Source: Oscillospiraceae bacterium (GTDB lineage: Bacteria > Bacillota > Clostridia > Oscillospirales > Oscillospiraceae). From it: 64,000 bases of DNA. The stretch is taken from positions 1-64,000 of the forward strand of contig CADAUZ010000019.1 of assembly GCA_902791215.1 (NCBI GenBank), read 5' to 3'. A model generated the notes under the pieces. It saw only the letters and a list, made by a program, of their open reading frames with translations. It was not told the DNA's origin and made no database searches. Made by a program: the position numbers and the translations under genes. This document shows positions 1 to 7,706 of this stretch, in pieces; position 1 is the first letter of the stretch; each line of letters begins with the position of its first letter.

Positions 1-142
1 TTTTGAAAAGCGTCGTCTTGCCGGAGCCGTTCTTGCCCAGCAGGATGCCGATCTCCCCGTCGCGGAGGGTCAGGTTCACCCCGTCCAGCACCATCGGTGC
101 TCGGCGGGAGTAGCGAAAACGCAGGTCTTGGATTTCCAGCAT
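1..142 (-). CDS. ABC transporter ATP-binding protein, FecE/BtuD type (partial, runs off left edge)
   Basis: The first 47 codons of an ABC ATPase are visible: MLEIQDLRFRYSR, then a Walker A loop GKNGSGKTT at about residues 36-44, where the window ends. The start ATG overlaps the TGA stop of the upstream FecCD permease by one base, so the two are translationally coupled. The pairing with a FecCD permease indicates the ATPase of a siderophore, haem or cobalamin-type importer acting at the cytoplasmic face of the membrane. The substrate cannot be read from this fragment. Confidence 0.85.
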   Translation of the reverse strand, partial: MLEIQDLRFRYSRRAPMVLDGVNLTLRDGEIGILLGKNGSGKTTLFK

Positions 143-1206
143 CAGTCGTGCTCCCCCTTCCTTGAAAAGATGATGGCGAGGAAGAAGGGCGCGCCGAGCA
201 GCGACGTGATCGCCCCCACCGGCAGGGCCGAGCCGTTGCCTATGCTGCGGGAGAGGGTGTCCGCCAGCAGGAGCAGCACACTCCCGCTCAGGGCCGAGGC
301 AGGAACAGAAACCCGATGATCCTGCCCCAGGAGACGTTTCGTCACATGGGGACAGATGATGCCCACAAAGCCGATGATGCCGAGGAAGGACACGCACACC
401 GCCGTGATGACGGAGGCCAGCAGCATGGAGAGAAAGCGGAGTCTGTCCACCGCGACGCCCATGCTTTTTGCTGCGGCGTCTCCGCTAAGAAGGGCGTTGA
501 ACTGCCAGCTCATGACCGTGAAGAATAAAAGTCCTGTCAACACAGTAACCGCCATGATGCAGTCCGTGCGATAGGTGGCACGGCCCAGGTCGCCGAAGGT
601 CCAGATCACCGCGGCGGAGAGGCCCACGTCGGTGGCGTAAAACTGCAGGATCGTGGTCGCCGCCGTCCACACGGAACCGATGGCGATGCCGGCCAGCACC
701 ACCACGCCCGGCTGAAAAGCCCGCAGACGGCAGAGGCCGAGGATCAGCAGGATCGAGACGGAGGAAAACAGAAACGCCATCAGGGAGGTGGCGTAGGGAT
801 TGGCACCCACGGTATAGCTCGACAGATGGTTCCCCGTATCCAGAAAGCCGCCGGCAAAGGCGATGATGGAGAGGTTTGCGCCGAACACCGCGGCGTTGGA
901 CACGCCCAGTGTGGAGGGCGAGGCCATGGGGTTATTGAGGTCGGTCTGCATGATGAGGCCGGAGATCGCGAGCCCCGCCCCGGCGATGATGGCCGCGAGC
1001 ACGCGCGGAATACGGATATTCCAGATAATGCGCACCTGGGCGGCGCTCCCTTTTTTCGCAAGGGCCGCAAAGCACTCCGCGGCAGTCATGTGGGAAGAAC
1101 CGACGAACAGGCACACAAAGGCCAGCACGATCACCGCCAAAGTGAGCAGGGTCAGTGCCGTTCGGTTTCGTTTTCTGTTTTTGGTCAGATCAGATTGCAC
1201 TCTCAT
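142..1206 (-). CDS. FecCD-family ABC transporter permease (iron-siderophore/B12 type)
   Basis: A 354-aa polytopic membrane protein with about ten hydrophobic segments. It has the family's C-terminal signature (LPVGAITSLLGAPFFL) and a cytoplasmic-loop glycine region typical of FecCD/BtuC permeases. The frame is open further upstream, but the start at 1206 (MRVQSDLTKNRK) is preceded by a GAGGGG ribosome binding site and gives the usual family length; the extra 29 residues look non-native. It overlaps the downstream ATPase start by one base. A cognate FecB-type binding protein is not present next to it; the neighbouring binding protein belongs to family 5 (peptide/nickel). Substrate is probably a metal chelate, by family. 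Confidence 0.88.
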   Translation of the reverse strand: MRVQSDLTKNRKRNRTALTLLTLAVIVLAFVCLFVGSSHMTAAECFAALAKKGSAAQVRIIWNIRIPRVLAAIIAGAGLAISGLIMQTDLNNPMASPSTLGVSNAAVFGANLSIIAFAGGFLDTGNHLSSYTVGANPYATSLMAFLFSSVSILLILGLCRLRAFQPGVVVLAGIAIGSVWTAATTILQFYATDVGLSAAVIWTFGDLGRATYRTDCIMAVTVLTGLLFFTVMSWQFNALLSGDAAAKSMGVAVDRLRFLSMLLASVITAVCVSFLGIIGFVGIICPHVTKRLLGQDHRVSVPASALSGSVLLLLADTLSRSIGNGSALPVGAITSLLGAPFFLAIIFSRKGEHD

Positions 1207-1337
1207 ACGAATATGATATCCCCTCGGGATCAGCTCCACAAGCCCCCCGGGGGGATATTTTTTCAATCTTTTCGGGGTTCCGGGCAAAAACATGCTCCTC
1301 CGAATGGGAGGGGCACGCGGTTTTATATGGTGTGCGC

Positions 1338-2786
1338 TCAGTCGATGTCGAGATCGACGGTGACCTCATAGTAGTCGCAGGCGTGGGCGGTCCAGTTATG
1401 GACATTGGCCTTGGAGATCATGTTCATCTGCAGGAAGGAGCAGAAGACATAGGCATTGTCGTCCAGAATGGCCTGCTGCAGCTCGATGGCAAGCTCGGCG
1501 CGCTTGGCGGTATCGAACTCGGTGGAGAGCATCTCGATCAGGTCATTGACATGCTCATTCTGGTAGGCGCCGAAGTTGTAGCTCATGCCGGGCAGGCAGG
1601 AGGTGGTGAAGAAGTACTGAGGATCGCCGGAGGGCGCCGTCACCAGGGCGGAGGCGTAGATGTCCCAGGAGGACATGTCGGCCAGGAACTGACGGCGGTT
1701 GGCGGTGCAGTTGATGTCCACGTCAATGCCGATCTGCTTGAGGGACGCCTGGGCGGACTCTGCCAGCAGAGGCAGCTCCTGACGGCTGGGGTAGGTCAGC
1801 CAGCGAATGACGAGCTTTGTGCCGTCCTTCTCGCGGATGCCGTCGCCGTCGGTATCGACCCAGCCGGCCTCCTCAAGAACGGCCTTGGCCGCTTCGGGAT
1901 CATAGGTCTCGGTGCTGATGTTCTCGCCGCCGAAGGTGGAGAAACCGTCGGGGAAGGCGCCGTTGCCGACAACGCCGTGGCCGTCGAGCAGCACGGCTAC
2001 AAAGCTGGCCTTGTCAATGCCGAGGGCGATGGCCTTGCGCACGGCGGGGTCCTGGATGATGGGGCTTTCCATGTTCATGGAGCCGAAGAAGGCGCGGGAG
2101 GTCTGAATGCTGGAGAACTGATAGGCGGGGTTTTCAAAGTTGGGGTAGGCTTCGTAAGCCATGCCGTAGGCGGCGTCAATGTCGCCGGCCTGGAGCGCGA
2201 AGGAGAGGGTGTCACCGTTGGAGAGGGTGCGGATGGTCAGCTCGTCGAGCTTCGGCTCGCCGTTCCAGTAGAGCTTGTTGGGCGCGAGGGTCAGGTGGTC
2301 GTCGGTGACCATGTCCACCGCCACATAGGGGCCGGTGCCGACGGCGATGCCGGTCTCGAAGTCACTTGCGTCCACGTCAATGATGCAGCCGTAGGGGTCG
2401 CCCAGATAGTTCATGAGGGCCGGGTTCGGCTCGGAGGTGGTGATGGTCAGGATCTGGCCGTCCGCCTGGATGTCGGCGATCTTGGTATCGCCGGGGGCGC
2501 GGTCGTGGACCTCGAGCAGATGCTCAAAGCACTGCTTGACGGCGGCGGCGTCCATGTCGCGGCCGCTGGAGAACTTCACACCGTCGCGCAGGGTAATGGT
2601 CCAGGTCAGGTTGCCGTCATTTTCCCAGGAGGCGGCAAGCCAGGGCTCGAGCTCCATGGTGTCGGTGTAGTGGACCAGGGTCTCGCCTACGCCATAGCGG
2701 ATGCAGGGCCAGCCGTTGTAGGTGCGGTGCGGGTCGATGGTCTCTTCCCAGTTTTCGGCGTTGAAGGTGGTGTCGCCGATGACCAT
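1338..2786 (-). CDS. Family-5 (nickel/peptide) ABC solute-binding protein, signal peptide lost by an out-of-frame deletion
   Basis: The 482-aa product matches mature family-5 binding proteins (NikA/OppA/DppA class): a WENDGNLTWTITLRDGVKFSSG region, then the GTGPY and LAPNKLYWNGEPKLDEL segments, through a full-length C-terminus. It starts abruptly at MVIGDTTF with no secretion signal. In a different frame, a good ribosome binding site (GGAGG) and ATG at 2817 begin MKSLKRIL, which looks like the first residues of a lipoprotein signal peptide. The two frames meet near 2787-2800. The simplest reading is that the signal peptide was deleted with a frameshift, so the protein would not be exported. 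Genuine mutation and assembly error cannot be separated here. Confidence 0.8.
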   Translation of the reverse strand: MVIGDTTFNAENWEETIDPHRTYNGWPCIRYGVGETLVHYTDTMELEPWLAASWENDGNLTWTITLRDGVKFSSGRDMDAAAVKQCFEHLLEVHDRAPGDTKIADIQADGQILTITTSEPNPALMNYLGDPYGCIIDVDASDFETGIAVGTGPYVAVDMVTDDHLTLAPNKLYWNGEPKLDELTIRTLSNGDTLSFALQAGDIDAAYGMAYEAYPNFENPAYQFSSIQTSRAFFGSMNMESPIIQDPAVRKAIALGIDKASFVAVLLDGHGVVGNGAFPDGFSTFGGENISTETYDPEAAKAVLEEAGWVDTDGDGIREKDGTKLVIRWLTYPSRQELPLLAESAQASLKQIGIDVDINCTANRRQFLADMSSWDIYASALVTAPSGDPQYFFTTSCLPGMSYNFGAYQNEHVNDLIEMLSTEFDTAKRAELAIELQQAILDDNAYVFCSFLQMNMISKANVHNWTAHACDYYEVTVDLDID

Positions 2787-2817
2787 CTTCTTGCAAAATT
2801 CTTTTGAGACTTTTCAT

Positions 2818-2963
2818 GTTTTTCCTCCAATAAATTCTTGTCTCTTTCCGCAGATTACGGTATACTGGAGGCGGCAGAGGCGGATTCTCCGCCGCCTGTC
2901 AGTTTCCTTAGGCGGCTTCCCTGTTGCTTTCCGACGGCTCACAGGGAAGTCGCTTTTTGGCAT
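2818..2963 (-). promoter_or_regulatory. Structured leader before the binding-protein gene
   Basis: The 146-bp gap between the methyltransferase stop and the binding-protein start holds three perfect stems: 2916-2924 with 2941-2949 (9 bp), 2891-2897 with 2910-2916 (7 bp), and 2879-2884 with 2888-2893 (6 bp). The last two share bases 2891-2893, so they cannot form together, as in attenuators and riboswitches. The first stem and its flanks (CCCTGTGAG ... CAGGGAA, minus strand) resemble the P4 region of cobalamin riboswitches, but I cannot find a B12 box. Function is unproven. Confidence 0.35.
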
Positions 2964-3686
2964 TTACTTATACGCTGCAATGGTGAAGATCGGCGTGGGA
3001 TTATAAAACTCGTCGATCTCTTTGTAGATGCGCTTGTAGACGCCCACATCCACAAGCACGCGCTCGAAGCCCGCCTCTACCAGAAGCTGCACGTCCCACT
3101 GGGGACGCGGCCCTTCGTAGGCGGAAAGCTCCATGGTGATCTCCTCATTTTCGTGGGTGAGATACTCCGGCACCAGCTTGTGGGCGTGGTTCTCCGGCAG
3201 CTCGACCTCGTCATTGTCGATGGCGGCGCAGTAATCCGCGTCGAAGTTAATGAGCACACCGCCCGGCTTGAGAATACGGTACCACTCCCGGTAGGCCCGC
3301 GCGATGTGGGGCAGCGTCCAGGTCAGGTTCCGCGTCACCAGCACGTCGAAGCTCTCAGATGCAAATTCCGTCTCCTCGGCGTCCATGATCTGAAACTGCG
3401 CGTCCAGCCCGAGGACCGCCGCCATGTGCTCGGCATGGTCGATCATCTCCGGGGTCAGGTCGATGCCGATCGCCTCGTGGCCCTCTTCCGCCATCAGACA
3501 GGCGAAGAAGCCGGTCCCGGTGCCGATGTCCAGCACGCGGAGAGGTCTTCCCTGCGGCAGGTATTTGCGAAATTCCGCGAGCCAGCGGTCTTTCTTCTCA
3601 CTTTCAAACTCCCGCAGGCGCTGTGCTTCAAAGCCCTCCGCCCGGTGGGACCAGTAATGCGTCACACGATGCTTGATTCTCTCCAT
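2964..3686 (-). CDS. Class I SAM-dependent methyltransferase in the ABC transporter operon
   Basis: A 240-aa protein with the Rossmann SAM-binding motif VLDIGTGTGFFA at residues 51-62, the acidic motif II (IGIDLTPEM), and a C-terminus ending NPTPIFTIAAYK typical of small-molecule methyltransferases. It starts 13 bp after the stop of the second ATPase gene, with a GAGAGG ribosome binding site, so it is in the same operon as a nickel/peptide-type importer. Such methyltransferases are recurrent neighbours of metal and metallophore transporters in Firmicutes. A role in modifying or recycling a chelator is a context-based guess; the substrate is unknown. Confidence 0.85.
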   Translation of the reverse strand: MERIKHRVTHYWSHRAEGFEAQRLREFESEKKDRWLAEFRKYLPQGRPLRVLDIGTGTGFFACLMAEEGHEAIGIDLTPEMIDHAEHMAAVLGLDAQFQIMDAEETEFASESFDVLVTRNLTWTLPHIARAYREWYRILKPGGVLINFDADYCAAIDNDEVELPENHAHKLVPEYLTHENEEITMELSAYEGPRPQWDVQLLVEAGFERVLVDVGVYKRIYKEIDEFYNPTPIFTIAAYK

Positions 3687-3699
3687 GCTTATTTACCTC

Positions 3700-4467
3700 T
3701 CATAAAATGCTCTCAATCAGACGTTTCGTATAATCGTTCCGCGGGTTTCGGATCACGTCGTCCGGCTTTCCCTTTTCCACGATCCTGCCTTTGTACATTA
3801 CCAATACCCGGTCACAGAACTGCTGTACCAGCGCAATATCGTGGCAGATGAACAGGATGGACAGCTCCGAGCCGTGATTCCGGCGAAGCTCATTAAGAAG
3901 CGCGATGATCTCCTTCTGGATGGTCACGTCCAGGGCGGAGGTCGCCTCGTCACAGATCAATAGTTTTGGCCCCACGGCAAGGGCGCGGGCGATCGCAGCG
4001 CGCTGGCACTGTCCGCCGCTGACCTGATGGGGATAGCGGGACGCAAACTCCGCGGTCAGACCGCACTGCTCCAGAAGTCTTGCGACCTCTGCCTTTGTTT
4101 CCGCGCGGCTCCGGCCGTTATTGCGCAGGCTCTCGCCGATCCCGTCGCCCAGGGTGCAGCGGGGGTCGAAGGAATCCGTCGGCGTCTGGAAAACCATCTG
4201 CATCTTCGCGTAGACCTTTCGCAGCTCTCTGCCGCTGATGCCGGTGATATCATCCCCGTCGAGGACGATTTTGCCCTCCGTCGGGTCCAAAAGCCGGGTG
4301 ATCATGTTGACTGTGGTGCTCTTGCCGCTGCCGCTCTCTCCGATGAGGCCGAGGCATTCGCCGGGCATCAGATCGAAAGAGATATGATCCACCGCGGCGA
4401 AATCAGGCTGCCCCTTGCGGGTGAATATTTTGGTCAGGTTATCGACCTTTAATATCGGCTGCTCCAT
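3700..4467 (-). CDS. Nickel/dipeptide-type ABC transporter ATPase (NikE/DppF-like)
   Basis: A 255-aa ABC ATPase: Walker A GESGSGKST at residues 43-51, signature VSGGQCQRAAIARAL, Walker B LLICDEATSALDV and an H-loop (FICHDI). In the pair of ATPases of this importer it matches the second (DppF/NikE) member. Its ATG lies one base after the stop of the upstream ATPase gene, with its ribosome binding site (AGGAGG) inside that gene, so the two are translated together. It works at the cytoplasmic face with the two permeases at 5330-7215. Confidence 0.9.
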   Translation of the reverse strand: MEQPILKVDNLTKIFTRKGQPDFAAVDHISFDLMPGECLGLIGESGSGKSTTVNMITRLLDPTEGKIVLDGDDITGISGRELRKVYAKMQMVFQTPTDSFDPRCTLGDGIGESLRNNGRSRAETKAEVARLLEQCGLTAEFASRYPHQVSGGQCQRAAIARALAVGPKLLICDEATSALDVTIQKEIIALLNELRRNHGSELSILFICHDIALVQQFCDRVLVMYKGRIVEKGKPDDVIRNPRNDYTKRLIESIL

Positions 4468-4468
4468 C

Positions 4469-5251
4469 TCATGTCCTCCTCAGCTTCGGAACTGCGGACA
4501 TGAGCGTCCGGGTATATTCCTCCTTCGCATTGTTCAGGACCTGTTTCGTCTCGCCGTATTCCACGGTCTCGCCGTTTTTCATTACCAGCACCTTGTCCGC
4601 CATGGCGCCGATCACGCCGATGTTGTGCGTAACGAGGACGATCGTTGTGCCGAAGCTTTTTCGCACCAGGAGCATTTCCTCCACCACCTGCTTCTGTACC
4701 GATACATCCAGAGCCGAGGTGGGCTCGTCCGCCATGAGGACGGAGGGATTCAAGAGCATAGCCGCCGCAATGCCGACACGCTGCTGCATGCCGCCCGAGA
4801 GCTCAAAGGGGTAGGCATCCAGAATGCGCTGCCCGTTTTCAAACCCGATCTTCCGCAAAAGCTCGAGTGCGCGGGCGCGAAATTCAGCCTTTGAAATTTG
4901 TTCATGCTCCGTCATGCTCTCATAAAGCTGCGCGCCGACGGTACGGATCGGGCAGAAGGAGCTGCCCGCCGACTGGAAGATCATCCCCAGCTCCGGGCCG
5001 TTGAGCTTGCGGATCTCGTTTTCCGACAGATCCGGCAGGTTCTTTCCCTTATACCAGATGTCCCCGCGCGTTACCAAACCTGCCGGGCCGAGAAGCCCCA
5101 TGGCGGCCTTGATGAGCGTGGACTTGCCGGAGCCGGATTCGCCCACGATGCCGAGAATTTCCCCTTCGGACACGGTGAAGCTTACATCCTTTACGGCCTT
5201 AAAACCGTTGTATGTAATATCTACGTGTTCATATTTCAAAATTTCTGCCAT
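4469..5251 (-). CDS. Nickel/dipeptide-type ABC transporter ATPase (NikD/DppD-like)
   Basis: A 260-aa ABC ATPase with Walker A GESGSGKST at residues 37-45, signature LSGGMQQRVGIAAA and Walker B VLMADEPTSALDV. It is shorter than canonical OppD/DppD (about 330 aa) because the C-terminal oligopeptide-binding extension is absent, which resembles NikD-type members. It has a strong AGGAGG ribosome binding site. It is separated from the upstream permease by a 78-bp gap filled almost entirely by a dispersed palindromic repeat, which would be transcribed within the operon. Confidence 0.9.
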   Translation of the reverse strand: MAEILKYEHVDITYNGFKAVKDVSFTVSEGEILGIVGESGSGKSTLIKAAMGLLGPAGLVTRGDIWYKGKNLPDLSENEIRKLNGPELGMIFQSAGSSFCPIRTVGAQLYESMTEHEQISKAEFRARALELLRKIGFENGQRILDAYPFELSGGMQQRVGIAAAMLLNPSVLMADEPTSALDVSVQKQVVEEMLLVRKSFGTTIVLVTHNIGVIGAMADKVLVMKNGETVEYGETKQVLNNAKEEYTRTLMSAVPKLRRT

Positions 5252-5265
5252 CGTCTTACCTCCTA

Positions 5266-5340
5266 TGTCATTCTGAGCGAAGCGAAGAATCTTTTCTGCC
5301 GTGTGTCAAGAAAGATCCTTCGCTTGCGCTCAGGATGACG
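5266..5340. repeat. Dispersed TGTCATTCTGAG palindrome, copy 1 (inside an operon)
   Basis: Inverted repeat with TGTCATTCTGAG at the left and CTCAGGATGACG at the right, and inner arms GAAGAATCTTT / AAAGATCCTTC. One of six copies in the window. The right end supplies the last codons and the stop of the permease gene at 5330. Confidence 0.85.
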
Positions 5341-6184
5341 AACGGGATTTCGGGTCTGCATAGTCCCGGATGGTGTCGCCCAGGAGGTTGAAGATCATGA
5401 CGGAGACAAAGATCGCAAGACCGGGGGCAAAGGTGACCCAGGGGACGGTGGTGATAAGACTGCGTGTGTCGCTCATCATGCTGCCCCATTCGGCAATGGG
5501 CGGCTTTGCGCCGAGGCCGAGAAAGCTCAGGCCCGCAAGCTCCATCATCATGGTGCCGATGTCCAGCATGGAGGTCACAAGGATCGGGCCCATGATGTTC
5601 GGCAGGATGTGCTTGAAGATGATCTTCCAGGTCCCGCTGCCGGAGAGCCGGGCAGCCTTGAGGTAAGGCGTCTCCTTCTGAGACAGCGTCTGGCTGCGAG
5701 CGATGCGGGCATACTTGGGCCAGGAGATCGCCGCAAGCGCGATGATCGCGTTTTGCAGGCCGCCGCCCAGAACGCCCGCCACAGCCAGCGCAAACACCAG
5801 GCCGGGGAAGGCAAGGAACATGTCCGAAATGCGCATGAGCACGGTGTCGATCCACTTGCCGTGCCAGCCGCAGAATACCCCGACCCCGGTGCCGATCATG
5901 GTGATGATCGCAACGAGCAGGAGCGTGGAATAGATACTCGCGCGGCTGCCGACAATGACGCGGGAGAGCATGTCCCGTCCGTAGCGGTCCGTACCGAAGG
6001 GATGCGCCGCGGAGGGCGCGGCCTTCGCGTTGGACAGATCCTGCAGATAGGGGTCGTAGGGCGTCAGATGCTCCGAGAAGATGGAGCCGATCAGGAGCAG
6101 AAACGCGAGCGTCCCGAAGATGATGAGCCTCGTCTTGACGGTATCCCTACGAATTTTTTGGATTCGTACGGTCGGTTCACTCAT
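5330..6184 (-). CDS. Nickel/dipeptide-type ABC transporter permease (NikC/DppC-like)
   Basis: A 284-aa BPD-type inner-membrane permease. It has an N-terminal cytoplasmic tail and TM1 (LIIFGTLAFLLLIGSIF), the DppC/NikC family motif HPFGTDRYGRDMLSRV, five further hydrophobic segments, and the EAA-loop region (LGLGAKPPIAEWG). Its ATG overlaps the preceding permease stop by four bases (ATGA). The C-terminus is RDYADPKSRSSS, in which the last three serines and the stop are encoded by the end of a dispersed palindrome, so the native C-terminus was probably altered when the repeat arrived. Confidence 0.88.
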   Translation of the reverse strand: MSEPTVRIQKIRRDTVKTRLIIFGTLAFLLLIGSIFSEHLTPYDPYLQDLSNAKAAPSAAHPFGTDRYGRDMLSRVIVGSRASIYSTLLLVAIITMIGTGVGVFCGWHGKWIDTVLMRISDMFLAFPGLVFALAVAGVLGGGLQNAIIALAAISWPKYARIARSQTLSQKETPYLKAARLSGSGTWKIIFKHILPNIMGPILVTSMLDIGTMMMELAGLSFLGLGAKPPIAEWGSMMSDTRSLITTVPWVTFAPGLAIFVSVMIFNLLGDTIRDYADPKSRSSS

Positions 6185-7215
6185 TCCTTGCTCACCCCCA
6201 GTCTGATACGCGGGTCAAGAGCATGGTACAGCAGGTCGGTGATCAGGTTCACCAGCACGTAGATAATGGCCATCCACACCACATAAGCCTGAATGAGCGG
6301 ATAGTCGCGCATGTTGATGGCGTCTACCGCGAGCTTGCCCACGCCGTCCCACATGAAGATGCTCTCAATAATCGCCGTGCCGCCGAGAAGGCTGCCGATG
6401 GAGAGGGCAAGCAGGGTGATTATGGTGAGCATGGAGGATTTGAGCACGCTCTTCCAGAGGATCACGCTGTTTCTCACGCCGCGGGCCTTCGCACCGGTGA
6501 CGTAATCCTTGTTGAGCTCCTCCAGAACCGTCGCCCGCACCTGCCGCATGTATTTGGCGGACATGGCGATGGCCAGTGTCAGCGTCGGCATGATGGCGCT
6601 TCGCAGTGTCGTGCCGTTGGAGATGACCGGAAGGAGCTTTAACTTGATTGCCAGAAGCTGCATCAAAAGCAGAGCCACAAAGAAATTGGGCAGAGAGTTT
6701 CCCACAAAGCTCAGGAAACGCAGGATGTAGTCGCTGATTTTGTCGTGGTTCACCGCTGCGAGGACCCCCAGCGGAATCGAGATCACCACGGTCATGAGGA
6801 TTGAAAGCGCTGTCAGCATCAACGTTGCCGGGAGCTTGGAGACGAAGGTCGGGAACACTTCCTTGCCGGAGACATAGCTTGTGCCCATGTCGCCCTTGAG
6901 CATGCCGCCGAGCCAGGAAAAGTACTGCACGACAAAGGGCTTGTCCAGACCCAGCTCCGCCTTCTTCGCGTCGATGACTTCCTGCGCCACCGCACCCTTG
7001 TCGCCGTAGAGCTCGGTGATCGCGTCGCTGCCCGCCGCGTCCCGCTCAGCAGCATCCGCCGCCCCGCGTGGGATTTGACGCAGCTGTGCGGCCTCGGTCT
7101 GCATGCCCGGGCGGATGAGCGGATCTGGCAGAGGGTTTGGTCGGAGGAGGAAAAACTGAATTTTTCTTCCACGCCTTTGTTTATGGTACGGGGAATAAAA
7201 GATTGAAGCGTACAA
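6181..7215 (-). CDS. Nickel/dipeptide-type ABC transporter permease (NikB/DppB-like), N-terminus replaced
   Basis: From about residue 61 onward (position 7035 leftward) this is a NikB/DppB-type permease: ELGLDKPFVVQYFSWLGGML, GDMGTSYVSG, the EAA-like loop with YMRQVRATVLEELNKDYV, and five TM segments. The expected first membrane helix is missing. The about 60 upstream residues are Arg/Pro-rich, have no hydrophobic segment, and lie antisense to what reads as the 3' end of a plus-strand methyltransferase gene (7066-7206). No convincing ribosome binding site or promoter serves the 7215 start. I read this as a 5'-truncated gene fused to foreign DNA by rearrangement or misassembly, and probably not functional as shown. 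Confidence 0.8.
   Translation of the reverse strand: MYASIFYSPYHKQRRGRKIQFFLLRPNPLPDPLIRPGMQTEAAQLRQIPRGAADAAERDAAGSDAITELYGDKGAVAQEVIDAKKAELGLDKPFVVQYFSWLGGMLKGDMGTSYVSGKEVFPTFVSKLPATLMLTALSILMTVVISIPLGVLAAVNHDKISDYILRFLSFVGNSLPNFFVALLLMQLLAIKLKLLPVISNGTTLRSAIMPTLTLAIAMSAKYMRQVRATVLEELNKDYVTGAKARGVRNSVILWKSVLKSSMLTIITLLALSIGSLLGGTAIIESIFMWDGVGKLAVDAINMRDYPLIQAYVVWMAIIYVLVNLITDLLYHALDPRIRLGVSKE
7066..7206 (+). pseudogene. 3' remnant of a second SAM methyltransferase-like gene
   Basis: The plus-strand frame ending at TGA 7204-7206 reads WDLTQLCGLGLHARADE, then RVWSEEEKLNFSS, then TPLFMVRGIKD. This has normal amino-acid composition and resembles the C-terminus of small SAM methyltransferases (compare NPTPIFTIAAYK in the gene at 2964-3686). 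Upstream of about 7040 the sequence is instead minus-strand permease, so the rest of this gene is missing. The two broken genes meet head to tail on opposite strands. The family assignment is from pattern recall and is tentative. Confidence 0.4.
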
Positions 7216-7289
7216 GGCGGAAGGGGCCTTTGCGTCCGGGGCCAGGCGGGACGATGGATAAAAAAGAATAAGATTGGCAAAGATTTCTC

Positions 7290-7318
7290 TTTACCAATCT
7301 TACATACTCTGTTATAAT
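7290..7318 (+). promoter_or_regulatory. Promoter of the HU gene
   Basis: -35 TTTACC at 7290-7295, 17-bp spacer, perfect -10 TATAAT at 7313-7318. An imperfect inverted repeat (AAGATTGG ... CCAATCTT, 7270-7301) overlaps the -35 box and may be an operator or the terminator of the lost upstream gene. Confidence 0.75.
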
Positions 7319-7364
7319 TCGACTGTAAACACCTTTTCATATATCAAAAAAGGAGATTATAGAA

Positions 7365-7643
7365 ATGAACAAAACAGAATTGATCAAGAAAGTCGCAGCA
7401 GAAAACGAACTGACCCAGAAGCAGGCGGCAGCCGTTGTGAACAGCGTTCTCAACAACATCATGGACTCCCTTGCCGCGCACGACCCCGTCGCGATCCTCG
7501 GCTTCGGCACCTTCTCCTGCAAGCACCGTGACGCCCGAGAGGGCCGCAACCCCGCAAACGGCAAGACGATCAAAATCGCCGCCAGCAACACCCCCGTGTT
7601 CAAGGCTGCCAAGGTCTTCAAGGACAAGGTAAACAAACACTGA
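7365..7643 (+). CDS. hup: HU family DNA-binding protein
   Basis: A 92-aa histone-like protein of standard HU length. It carries the family core GFGTF at residues 46-50 and the DNA-binding arm beginning GRNPANGK (60-67). In most HU proteins the intercalating proline sits in RNPxTG; here it is RNPANG, with Pro63 retained. It binds and bends DNA as a dimer and compacts the nucleoid. It has its own strong promoter, an AGGAG ribosome binding site 9 bp before the ATG, and a strong terminator, so it is monocistronic. Confidence 0.96.
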   Translation: MNKTELIKKVAAENELTQKQAAAVVNSVLNNIMDSLAAHDPVAILGFGTFSCKHRDAREGRNPANGKTIKIAASNTPVFKAAKVFKDKVNKH

Positions 7644-7655
7644 TACGTAAAACAG

Positions 7656-7698
7656 AAAATACCCGCCCGACGGTGAATAACCGCGGGCGGGTATTTTT
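7656..7698. terminator. Bidirectional terminator after hup
   Basis: Stem AAAATACCCGCCCG (7656-7669) pairing with CGGGCGGGTATTTT (7684-7697), with T-tracts on both strands. It serves the converging HU gene and the membrane protein ending at 7707. Confidence 0.85.
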
Positions 7699-7706
7699 GT
7701 GACAGC

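Noticed and set aside
1240-1262. GCCCCCCGGGGGG followed by T's as a plus-strand terminator
   Set aside because: No loop can form and no plus-strand gene ends there.
1155-2807. 550-codon plus-strand open frame opposite the binding-protein gene
   Set aside because: Its translation is low-complexity Val/Gly-rich (GVGG, VEGG) and mirrors the high-GC third codon positions of the true minus-strand gene. No ribosome binding site or family match. The same holds for long frames opposite 16117-18465, 21515-24493, 27356-28720 and 44964-47054.
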